Of a DNA stretch of 17,102 nucleotides, positions 1-6,197 are shown one piece after another (the stretch's first letter is position 1; each line of letters opens with the position of its first letter). The position numbers and the translations under genes are program-made. Origin of the DNA: an uncultured Pirellulaceae bacterium. GTDB lineage: Bacteria > Planctomycetota > Planctomycetia > Pirellulales > Pirellulaceae. Location: assembly GCA_934255105.1 (NCBI GenBank), contig CAKQNH010000020.1, forward strand, positions 1 to 17,102, read 5' to 3'. Under the pieces are notes generated by a model. It made no database searches, was not told the DNA's origin, and saw only the letters and a program-made list of their open reading frames with translations.

Positions 1-113
1 TCCGCCGATCAGATGCTATTGTCGTTGATCGCTCCGCCGATCAGATGCTATAGTCGCTGATCGCTCCGCCGATCAGATGCTATAGCCGTTGATCGCTCCG
101 CCGATCAGATGCT
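1..113 (-). repeat. GATC-rich 32-bp tandem repeat, left arm
   Basis: Four head-to-tail copies begin at 1, 33, 65 and 97 with an exact 32-bp period; the fourth is cut after about 17 bp. The array may continue beyond the window edge. Read on the minus strand, each unit is the core GATCGGCGGAGCGATC followed by AACGACTATAGCATCT, with one or two substitutions per copy. The core has inverted arms GATCG/CGATC around six bases, so GATC sites fall in pairs 12 bp apart (27/39, 59/71, 91/103). No gene is associated. It resembles a dispersed extragenic palindromic repeat; its function is unknown. Confidence 0.9.
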
Positions 114-163
114 TGGGCGCGATCGTGTATACGTTGACGCTACCGCTGCACAATTCACGAAGA

Positions 164-262
164 GCAATGATCGGCGGAGCGATCAACGACAAAGGAGCAA
201 TGATCGGCGGAGCGATCAACGATAAAGGAGCAATGATCGGCGGAGCGATCAACGACTATTGC
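164..262 (+). repeat. GATC-rich 33-bp tandem repeat, right arm (opposite orientation)
   Basis: Three copies start at 164, 197 and 230 with an exact 33-bp period. They share the core GATCGGCGGAGCGATCAACGA with the left arm but in the opposite orientation, and differ in the linker (CAAAGGAGCAAT type). GATC pairs again lie 12 bp apart (169/181, 202/214, 235/247). A spacer of about 50 bp at 114-163 separates the two arms, so the locus is an inverted pair of arrays. It lies 35 bp past the sulfatase stop codon and so probably falls in the 3' untranslated part of that transcript. Confidence 0.9.
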
Positions 263-297
263 GCGAACGGCTAGCATTGCAATTCTTCTCGCGAGGC

Positions 298-1983
298 TCA
301 TTTGACTTTGCGGTTGGGATGCGGCACATCGTCGGGGAGTGGCCCGGCCATTGGCGGCGTTTCAAAAAACTCGCCATCAACGACGACGCGCGGGTCGCCA
401 CTGCGCTGCAGCTCGTCCATCAGTCGCTCACGCAAATCGATGAGTACATCCGAATAGGCTGGATCGCTAGCGACGTTGTGCATTTGATGTGGATCTTTTC
501 GCATATCAAACAACTCCTCGCGAGGGCGCTTGCCATACGCGTTTTCGAATAGAGGTTGCCATTGCGGATCCTTGCGATGCTCGACCATCCAAGCCTTGGT
601 CGGTCCCGCATCTTCGTCCGGCAACGTTACGAATGTTGTCTCGGTCACCTCGGCGGTCGTCGGCGGATTGTCGCCATCTAGCCGGTAAGGGTCTCCCAGC
701 GGAAAACGATCGGGTTTGAAATTGATCACCAGTGCGTAGTCGGCCGTGCGAATGGCTCGCTGCGGGTAGGGCAGATAGCCTTCGCGCGCCATCTCCACGT
801 GCCTCTCGCGCCCCATGAAGACTTGGCTGCGCAGCGGATCGACTAGCCCCTGGCCAGTGGCCTTGAGCACGGGCCACAAACTCCTAGCCGTCATCACGCT
901 GGGGCTATCCGCGCCGGCCGCCTCTAAGAAGGTGGGGGCCAAATCGGGCAGACTCACCAGGTCGTCCACCACGCGCCCCCCCTGCACTTTCGGCCCCGCC
1001 ACGGCCAGCGAGACCTGCGAGCCAAAGTCGTACAGGTTGCATTTACCGTGTGGGAAGCCCGCCGGTCCATGGTCGCCGCTGACGGCGATCAGCGTATTGT
1101 CGTATAGCCCCGATCGCTGTAGTTCGTCTAACAGCACCCCTAACGAAGCATCAAATGCTTGGACCTCTCCCAGATAGTCCGCGATGTCCTCGCGAATGGT
1201 CGGCACGTCGGGCAGAAATGGAGGCAGTTTTCCTTTGAGCGTATCGGGATCAATACCCCACAACGACTTACCCGATCCCCGCACCCATTGGCGATGGACA
1301 TTCGTCGGGCCGTACCAATAGCAAAATGGTTGGCTGGGATCTCGCTCGGCCAGAAAGGCTGAAAAATTTGCACGCACCTCTTCCAGCAATTCCTGTTTGG
1401 CCTGCTCGATCGTCTTGCCCTCGCCAATCAACTGCGTCGCCTGTTGTGAGAACTGATTGATGCGGCGGCCGGCTTTTTCAAAGGCATACTGCCGACCACC
1501 GATGGGCGCATCGCTGGGCGTTCCTGGGCCCCAAACTTTATAGCTCTTGCCTAGGTGATAGCCGTCGTCGCGCAACAGAAGCGGCCAAGCTGGAATATTC
1601 ATGTCCCACACCGCGCCTTGTAGAATCGCCCCCCGCCCGGTTCGCCAAAAATACTGGCCCGATACGAGCGAACTGCGGCAGGGGGTGCACGAGGGCGCAT
1701 TTACGAAGGCATTCTTGAATAGCACGCCTTGTTTGGCCACGCGGTCGAAACTGGGCGTCTGCACCACATCGCTCATGGTTCCTGCACCATCGACATGGGC
1801 ATAAATGCTGGCCTGCCGTCCCCAATCGTCGGCAAAGGCGAACAAGATATTCGGAGGTGAATCCTCCGCCGCCTCCAGAGGAGACATTGCTCCCACAGCC
1901 GCGCTGAAACACAGCCATAGTAGGCACGCCAGCCGCGTCCATCGAAAAGGGCTAGCAGCAGGTATTATGTTGGATCGTAACAT
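298..1983 (-). CDS. Secreted sulfatase (formylglycine-dependent, sulfamidase-like)
   Basis: Type I sulfatase of the alkaline-phosphatase superfamily, hydrolysing sulfate esters or sulfamates, probably of sulfated polysaccharides outside the cytoplasm. The 561-residue form starts at ATG 1983, preceded by GGAGA at a 9-nt spacing. The frame is open further upstream to 2187, but that extension is not protein-like. Residues about 14-38 form a signal peptide (arginine, then a hydrophobic stretch, then AAVGA). Visible motifs are FADDWG (metal-binding Asp52-Asp53), CTPCR at 99-103 with Cys99 as the residue converted to formylglycine, and SGDHGP (Asp304, His305) followed by HGK at 312-314. The C-terminal EELFDMRKDP segment is typical of heparan N-sulfatase-like members. 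The substrate cannot be read from sequence. No maturase, regulator or glycan transporter is adjacent. Confidence 0.93.
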   Translation of the reverse strand: MLRSNIIPAASPFRWTRLACLLWLCFSAAVGAMSPLEAAEDSPPNILFAFADDWGRQASIYAHVDGAGTMSDVVQTPSFDRVAKQGVLFKNAFVNAPSCTPCRSSLVSGQYFWRTGRGAILQGAVWDMNIPAWPLLLRDDGYHLGKSYKVWGPGTPSDAPIGGRQYAFEKAGRRINQFSQQATQLIGEGKTIEQAKQELLEEVRANFSAFLAERDPSQPFCYWYGPTNVHRQWVRGSGKSLWGIDPDTLKGKLPPFLPDVPTIREDIADYLGEVQAFDASLGVLLDELQRSGLYDNTLIAVSGDHGPAGFPHGKCNLYDFGSQVSLAVAGPKVQGGRVVDDLVSLPDLAPTFLEAAGADSPSVMTARSLWPVLKATGQGLVDPLRSQVFMGRERHVEMAREGYLPYPQRAIRTADYALVINFKPDRFPLGDPYRLDGDNPPTTAEVTETTFVTLPDEDAGPTKAWMVEHRKDPQWQPLFENAYGKRPREELFDMRKDPHQMHNVASDPAYSDVLIDLRERLMDELQRSGDPRVVVDGEFFETPPMAGPLPDDVPHPNRKVK

Positions 1984-2449
1984 CAAGAGCATTCTCCAGT
2001 CGCGAGCGGAAGACCAGGCCGACCAAGGCGGTGAAGTGCACGGTTGCTGTTGCGCATCGGTCACCCTGTACGACCAGTATAGACACTTCCACCGCCGTAG
2101 GCTCGCAAGCTGTAGGCTCGCAACGAGCGGAGCGCAGTTACGGCAGACCGAAGCAAAGTGCTTAACGTGCAGCGATTCCGTGCGCAAGTGAGTGGCTCTA
2201 CCGCTGGGTAACGCCTGCTATCGATCCCCCCGCACTGCCCGTGCCGTAGCGTCGCGATGCCGGTTGTGAGCCTACGCTGCGAACGCTTGATTCAAGAAAT
2301 CTGAAGTTGTCACGGCGGCATCGAAACGCTATTGTCCGCCTTGGCTGTGACACTCATCTATGTGATCCTACTCCTTGGGCTGCATTATTTACCTATGCGG
2401 TCTTATTCATTGCGCACTCGTCAGGCCGTTCGGCCGCGTGAGGAAATCC
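1984..2449. other. Intergenic region upstream of the sulfatase
   Basis: No convincing gene lies in these 466 bases. They should hold the sulfatase promoter, but no clear -35/-10 pair was found. A short direct repeat, TAGGCTCGCAA, occurs twice with a 15-bp period at about 2098 and 2113, and GAGCCTACG near 2271 is a partial inverted copy. The plus-strand reading frames across the region have no recognisable protein character. Confidence 0.5.
1993..1997 (-). promoter_or_regulatory. Ribosome binding site deciding the sulfatase start
   Basis: GGAGA on the minus strand lies 9 nt before ATG 1983. It abuts the other in-frame ATG at 1992 with no gap, so 1983 is the better start. Confidence 0.55.
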
Positions 2450-2677
2450 ATGAGCACGTTCAAACTGCATACCCAGCTAGCGTTGTCGATTCGTCGTTCA
2501 GCTCAAATTCGCGATCAATTGCAGGCGGCACACTTGCGTCTACCCAGCAAGCTACTGCTGCGCTTTCGCCAAGCATATATTTGCCTGCGCATTCGAAAAC
2601 TGACCGAAGCCTTGCACGTGCCGCGCGCACCTTATACTCGCAATTCGCTGCACGATAGAGGACCCTACGTTGCTTGA
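2450..2677 (+). CDS. Possible small hypothetical protein (75 aa)
   Basis: Unrecognised. ATG 2450 is preceded by GAGGA at a 5-nt spacing, which is the main support. The product would be a basic, largely helical 75-residue protein rich in Arg, Leu and Gln (for example RRSAQIRDQLQAAH), with no signal peptide, membrane segment or cysteine motif. It is the only plus-strand candidate among minus-strand genes and converges on the YflT-like gene. The frame stays open upstream to 2375 without a better start. It could equally be a chance ORF in a long intergenic stretch. Confidence 0.35.
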   Translation: MSTFKLHTQLALSIRRSAQIRDQLQAAHLRLPSKLLLRFRQAYICLRIRKLTEALHVPRAPYTRNSLHDRGPYVA

Positions 2678-2805
2678 AAAATGCGCACCTGACGAGTGAC
2701 GGGTTTCACTCGGCTGGCGGTTCGTACCGAACGCTCTACCGTAAGTAACAGCGCGGCGCTCGTTACGAGCCTACCTATTCAAACTCACCGAGGGCGACTG
2801 CGAAC
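2678..2805. terminator. Hairpin-rich convergent spacer
   Basis: Short inverted repeats crowd this gap downstream of the YflT-like gene: CGAGTG/CACTCG near 2693-2712, GTTCG-TAC-CGAAC near 2720, and GCTCGT-T-ACGAGC near 2758-2770. None is followed by a T-run, so intrinsic termination is uncertain. They may be transcript-end structures or degenerate extragenic palindromes. Confidence 0.3.
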
Positions 2806-3345
2806 TTAGTCCGCGTCGACAACTCCCTTGACGGAGATGTGTTCGGCACCCGCATCGTCCATGATCTTCTTGGCGCGATCGGTCTCTTCACTGTTGGCCA
2901 CACGCACTGAGATCAATGCATGGCCTCCCTTGAGATAGCCTTCGTATTCCTTGGCTTCATACTCGGAAAAGCCCATGCCGATCAGGCCACCCGTCAAACC
3001 GCCAGCGGCCGAACCGATTGCCGCGCCGCTGAGTGCCGCCATGATGGGGCCGGCAGCGATGAATGGGCCCAAGCCAGGAATGGCCAGAGCACCAATGCCG
3101 GCCATCCAGCCTAAAGCACCACCGAGCAGCAAACCACTCCCCGCCCCGGTTGTAGCACCCTCAGGCGCCTTGGTGTTCCCTTCGACTCCAATATCGCCGT
3201 CCAGCCCTCCAGACATCGCCAGGGAAATCTCCGACTCTAAGAAACCCGCTGCGCGCAGGCTCTCGACAACGGCGATTGCTTCGGTACGGTTGGCAACGAT
3301 ACCAAATACCGCATGGTCGTGTTCATTCTGTGTTCTAGTAGCCAT
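2806..3345 (-). CDS. YflT-like general stress protein with glycine-rich core
   Basis: A 179-residue protein starting at ATG 3345, with GAGAA 6 nt upstream. Residues 11-45 (HAVFGIVANRTEAIAVVESL and following) match the N-terminal alpha/beta fold of the YflT / general stress protein 17M family. Residues 64-125 are a glycine/alanine-rich hydrophobic stretch with many GxxxG spacings, able to form one or two membrane or glycine-zipper helices. Residues 140-175 (HALISVRVANSEETDRAKKI) form a second alpha/beta half common in such proteins. Family members in Bacillus are induced by general stress; no biochemical activity is established. The gene lies 138 bp downstream of a BON lipoprotein on the same strand, suggesting a shared envelope-stress role. 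The longer frame to 3411 lacks a better start. Confidence 0.75.
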   Translation of the reverse strand: MATRTQNEHDHAVFGIVANRTEAIAVVESLRAAGFLESEISLAMSGGLDGDIGVEGNTKAPEGATTGAGSGLLLGGALGWMAGIGALAIPGLGPFIAAGPIMAALSGAAIGSAAGGLTGGLIGMGFSEYEAKEYEGYLKGGHALISVRVANSEETDRAKKIMDDAGAEHISVKGVVDAD

Positions 3346-3483
3346 TTTTGCTTCTCGCTTTTCTTGATTAGATTGTTTACTTGGATTGTTATATCGGACT
3401 ATGACTGTCAAGCCGACATGCGATGCATCAACGACTCAAGGCCGTCCAACACAAACGTCTGGCAGTTAGCCAAATGGAAGAGA

Positions 3484-3849
3484 CTAAGGAGCCACTTCCA
3501 GTTCATCGGTTACCTTGCCGTCGCCGGCAATCTTCTTAGCGACCGCTACGATGGCATCGCGTTCAGCGGCAGAAGCCACGGGGCCTCGCAGCACTACCCG
3601 ATCACCATCAGTCACAATTTTGATATTGCGACCATTGACCGACAGGTCTTTGATTTCAAGCACCTGAGATCGAATCTCCGCCACTTGATCAATTGCCACC
3701 TGCGAATTCGATTGGTCGAGCGGAGTGACTGTATGTCCTCCTGCGTCGCGTTCATTCACGGCCGTGTTATCACGTTCCGCTGTCCCATTGGGTGTGTCGC
3801 ACCCACCAAGCAACAAGCCGCAGCTTATTGCGATTAACATTACTCTCAT
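3484..3849 (-). CDS. BON-domain lipoprotein
   Basis: A 121-residue exported lipoprotein. The N-terminal hydrophobic stretch ends in a lipobox, LLGGC, with Cys17 as the expected lipidation site and Asp at +2. A polar linker (about 20-60) follows. A single BON domain occupies about 62-121: VNGRNIKIVTDGDRVVLRGP, then ASAAERDAIVAVAKKI and a final VTDELEV strand. BON domains occur in OsmY-type periplasmic proteins and are thought to bind phospholipid surfaces. ATG 3849 has AAGGAG 6 nt upstream, which favours it over TTG 3852 or ATG 3840. The YflT-like gene follows on the same strand after 138 bp. Confidence 0.85.
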   Translation of the reverse strand: MRVMLIAISCGLLLGGCDTPNGTAERDNTAVNERDAGGHTVTPLDQSNSQVAIDQVAEIRSQVLEIKDLSVNGRNIKIVTDGDRVVLRGPVASAAERDAIVAVAKKIAGDGKVTDELEVAP

Positions 3850-4158
3850 CAAATGCTCCTTTGCATAACACGAATCGCAACATGCTTCACGACAAGGCTT
3901 GTGCGGTATTTATGCGCTACCGTTTCCGACTTGTACGTGCTGTTAGAAATAGACACGATCACGGCAATCGCAAACGATGTGCCAATTCGCCGGGAGGGAA
4001 AATTAGTTGTTGTGTGGCTCGAAAACACGCAACATGTCACCGGCGGGTGATCGATGGGCAACCACTGGCCGAATGGTTTGCAAAGAACTCAGTGCGCGGA
4101 AACTGATCATGGCCATGCGGGGTACGCCCCAGCGATGGGTCGGTGATTAGACGCAGGT

Positions 4159-4244
4159 GATCGGCGGAGCGATCAACGACTATGGCATATCGGCGGAGCG
4201 ATCAACGACTATGGCACCTGATCGGCGGAGCGATCAACGACTAT
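4159..4244 (+). repeat. GATC-rich repeat, second array (three units)
   Basis: Three tandem units begin at about 4159, 4189 and 4220. The core GATCGGCGGAGCGATC is followed by AACGACTATGGCA or, in the last copy, AACGACTAT. The linker matches the left arm of the array at 1-113 more closely than its right arm. GATC pairs lie 12 bp apart at 4159/4171 and 4220/4232; the middle unit has lost its first GATC. It is a second locus of the same dispersed family, 4 kb away and between genes. Confidence 0.9.
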
Positions 4245-4285
4245 CTTGCTAATCGGGGCGCGCGTATTGCGGCTACGGCAGTAAC

Positions 4286-4322
4286 TCTTTTGAAGATGCT
4301 CGAATTCTTTTGAACATGCTCG
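4286..4322 (+). repeat. Direct duplication of a 17-mer
   Basis: TCTTTTGAAGATGCTCG at 4286 is repeated at 4306 with one change (G to C) and a 20-bp period. It sits just past the stop of the PH-domain gene. No function is evident. Confidence 0.7.
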
Positions 4323-4332
4323 GCGGTATTAT

Positions 4333-4980
4333 CTACTGTCGATCGCGAATCAGTTCCGCGATTTGATTTGGTCCAGGTAGCCCCTTGGCATTGATCTCCA
4401 GGTCATCCTGCCCCGAACTACTGATGGCGAGCCCGCCAACATTGACCAACCGGCCAATCATCGACTGGTCGACCTGTATATTGCGGACATCATCGTGCTG
4501 TACTTCAGAAGTCGCCTTCGCGATAAACCCGCGGATCAACCGCGTGCGTTTGCTGGTGACTTCCAGCGTCAGCGATTGAGTCTTCAACCACCAAGCGATG
4601 AGACCTATGCCACCGAACACCGCTAAAGCTCCGCCGAGAATCCAGCCAACCGACGCTTGCCAAGGAAGTTCGAAATAGCCACCGCCAGCAGCGATGATAA
4701 GACCGGCCAGAAAGCATCCAAACAGCAAGATGAACCAGAAGGGATGTGCGCGAAACATCACCGGGTGGACCACCCGGAGCAATTCTTCGGAATCCAAGGG
4801 CGAAGACACCCTATCTGCCGTTCCATCGTCCAGATCCGTACCTTCGATCAGCTCTGCCACCGGCGCGTCAATTTTGATTGCTCGATGACAGTGCGGGCAA
4901 TCGATCTGTTGCCCCACCAATGCGGCCGCGACCTTCACTGGCGCGTGACATAAGGGGCAGCGATACGTGAGGTCGGACAT
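4333..4980 (-). CDS. Zinc-ribbon and PH-domain (bPH2) membrane protein
   Basis: A 215-residue protein. The N-terminal zinc ribbon has Cys8-x2-Cys11 and Cys28-x2-Cys31 (CPLC, CPHC). An acidic linker (40-66) is followed by two membrane helices at about 81-100 and 111-131, then a bacterial PH-like domain at about 135-213 beginning SLTLEVTSKRTRLIRGFI. The paired helices plus PH domain resemble YdbS/YdbT-type proteins; the zinc ribbon is an added module. ATG 4980 has AAGG 8 nt upstream. The start lies 16 nt after the csrA stop, so the two genes are probably co-transcribed. The frame runs on to 5247 but overlaps csrA and is not protein-like there. The cellular role is unknown. Confidence 0.8.
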   Translation of the reverse strand: MSDLTYRCPLCHAPVKVAAALVGQQIDCPHCHRAIKIDAPVAELIEGTDLDDGTADRVSSPLDSEELLRVVHPVMFRAHPFWFILLFGCFLAGLIIAAGGGYFELPWQASVGWILGGALAVFGGIGLIAWWLKTQSLTLEVTSKRTRLIRGFIAKATSEVQHDDVRNIQVDQSMIGRLVNVGGLAISSSGQDDLEINAKGLPGPNQIAELIRDRQ

Positions 4981-4996
4981 GGAACATACCTTTGAG

Positions 4997-5287
4997 TTAG
5001 ACGGTGCTTTCGGCTGTATGCTTGAGAGGATTAAGCAAAATTTGTGCCGAGGATCGAGCAGCAGATGCTTTCCGAGGTGTCTGGCTAATAACCCGCAAGG
5101 CGGCCAACAGGTCTGCTGAGGCTGGCTGACACGCATCGCGCTGGAGCAATTCAGAGCGAACGACGTGGATCTCCTTGGGAGCATCAATGCCCAACTGAAT
5201 CGAATTGCCTTTGATGCGCACCACGCGAATCGAAATGCCGTCACCAATATGAATGGATTGGTTCAGTTTGCGAGATAGAACAAGCAT
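4997..5287 (-). CDS. csrA: Carbon storage regulator CsrA, with C-terminal extension
   Basis: Post-transcriptional regulator that binds GGA motifs in mRNA leaders as a dimer. Residues 1-49 are a clear CsrA fold: MLVLSRKLNQSIHIGDGISI, then RVVRIKGNSIQLGIDAPKEI, then HVVRSELL with the conserved C-terminal RNA-contact Arg. Typical CsrA proteins are about 60-75 residues. This one is 96, because residues 50-96 add a basic, low-complexity tail rich in Ala, Ser and Arg. ATG 5287 follows AGGAGG at a 5-nt spacing, the strongest ribosome binding site in the window. That site contains GGA and could permit autoregulation, which is inference. No flagellar genes or fliW are adjacent. The PH-domain gene follows after 16 nt. 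Confidence 0.93.
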   Translation of the reverse strand: MLVLSRKLNQSIHIGDGISIRVVRIKGNSIQLGIDAPKEIHVVRSELLQRDACQPASADLLAALRVISQTPRKASAARSSAQILLNPLKHTAESTV

Positions 5288-5292
5288 GAGTG

Positions 5293-5298
5293 CCTCCT
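5293..5298 (-). promoter_or_regulatory. Consensus Shine-Dalgarno of csrA
   Basis: AGGAGG on the minus strand lies 5 nt before the csrA ATG. As a GGA-containing leader element it is a candidate CsrA self-binding site, but no clear hairpin presenting it was found. Confidence 0.6.
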
Positions 5299-5516
5299 GC
5301 GAATGACTGGTGTGTGTGGCTTACATCAGAGCCATAACACAGGTGCAACGCGAATAGCGTGCCAGTCGCAGGGCGAGCTTGCACTACGACTCTGTTTCCT
5401 TTGTTTACCCTGCAAATCTGTTCGCAATCCAGTCTGACCGGTCCTAAAAGCTATACCTCTATCGCCCGGCGACTGTAGAACTTCTTACAGGAGCAACTCC
5501 CGATTTTTCAAAGCTA

Positions 5517-6173
5517 TCACTTTAATGCGGCGGTGCGTTCCAGGGCTTTGTCGCCGCCGGCGATCAGCAATGTATCGCTACCCTTCAGCTTCACGTCTGG
5601 GTCTGGCGTGGGCGAAATGTGGTCGGTCAACACATCTTTGAGCGCCACCACAGTGATGTCGTAGTGCTGCCGCAGCTCCAATTCACGCAGCGTCTTGCCT
5701 TGCCATGAATCGGGCACCGCAATCTCTTGTACACTAAAGCCGTCGCTCAGCCGCACATGGTTGAAGACCGCAGTGCCACAGATCCGAGTTCCCAAGCTTA
5801 GGGCCGAATCGCGTTCTGGAAATACCGTCTCGGTAACCCCCACTCGCTCCATGACTCGTGCGTGATCGCGCGAGATGACTTTTACGAATACTTCTGCTAC
5901 CTCCAGGTCATGCAGGGCCATCGTAGCTAAGATGCTAGCGGTGATATCGTCCCCGGTTGATACCACTCCCGCATTCGCCGCACGAGCCCCCAACCGTTCC
6001 AGCAAAGTAGCATCGCCGCCATCACCTACCACCGCTTTGGTTACTAAAGGGGCGATGCGATCGATGGCCGCGCCATCGCGATCGATGGCGATCACTTCTT
6101 GCCCCTTGGCGGACAACGCCTCGGCGACACTGGAACCAAAATTTCCCATTCCGATGACAACGTAACGTTTCAC
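5517..6173 (-). CDS. KtrA/TrkA-type RCK subunit of a K+ uptake system
   Basis: Cytoplasmic gating subunit of a Ktr/Trk potassium transporter, 218 residues, the usual length for KtrA. The N-terminal RCK_N Rossmann domain has GMGNFG (Gly8, Gly10, Gly13) and the acidic residue Asp31 at the end of strand 2, which fits NAD(H)/adenine nucleotide binding. The C-terminal RCK_C domain covers about 135-218 (SVQEIAVPDSWQGKTLREL and following). The start is GTG 6173, with only a weak GAAAGA upstream. It lies 24 nt after the stop of the channel gene, giving the classical channel-then-regulator order. It is closer to single-RCK KtrA than to the double-domain TrkA of enterobacteria. Confidence 0.93.
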   Translation of the reverse strand: MKRYVVIGMGNFGSSVAEALSAKGQEVIAIDRDGAAIDRIAPLVTKAVVGDGGDATLLERLGARAANAGVVSTGDDITASILATMALHDLEVAEVFVKVISRDHARVMERVGVTETVFPERDSALSLGTRICGTAVFNHVRLSDGFSVQEIAVPDSWQGKTLRELELRQHYDITVVALKDVLTDHISPTPDPDVKLKGSDTLLIAGGDKALERTAALK

Positions 6174-6197
6174 TTCACTTATCTTTCGTTGTTAGCG

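Larger units (their letters stand above)
3850..4332. other. Intergenic region between the PH-domain gene and the BON lipoprotein
   Basis: 483 bases without a supported gene. Short frames on both strands (up to about 100 codons) lack protein character and good start signals. The right half carries the GATC repeat array at 4159-4244 and a duplicated 17-mer at 4286-4322. The left part should carry the BON gene promoter, but no clear promoter boxes were found. Confidence 0.5.

Noticed and set aside
1-262. CRISPR array
   Set aside because: The units are tandem with 32- or 33-bp periods and no unique spacers, the two halves are in opposite orientation, and no cas genes are present.
89-274. 61-codon ORF with an 11-residue repeat MIGGAINDKGA
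   Set aside because: The protein repeat follows from the 33-bp DNA period of the right arm. The left arm has a 32-bp period that no frame can follow, and there is no ribosome binding site.
1984-2187. N-terminal extension of the sulfatase
   Set aside because: The added residues are not protein-like, and a signal peptide with a ribosome binding site starts at 1983.
3849-4061. 70-codon minus-strand ORF upstream of the BON gene
   Set aside because: No recognisable composition or start signal; it overlaps the BON gene start and leader.
4159-4244. Replication origin (DnaA boxes)
   Set aside because: GATC clustering recalls oriC, but no DnaA box series, AT-rich unwinding element, dnaA or dnaN is present.
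4981-5247. Extension of the PH-domain ORF
   Set aside because: It overlaps csrA in another frame, while MSDL at 4980 has a ribosome binding site and begins the zinc ribbon directly.
5466-5516. Intrinsic terminator downstream of the ktrA-like gene (GGAG-CAA-CTCC)
   Set aside because: The T-run lies on the wrong side for the minus-strand gene, and the stem is only four base pairs.
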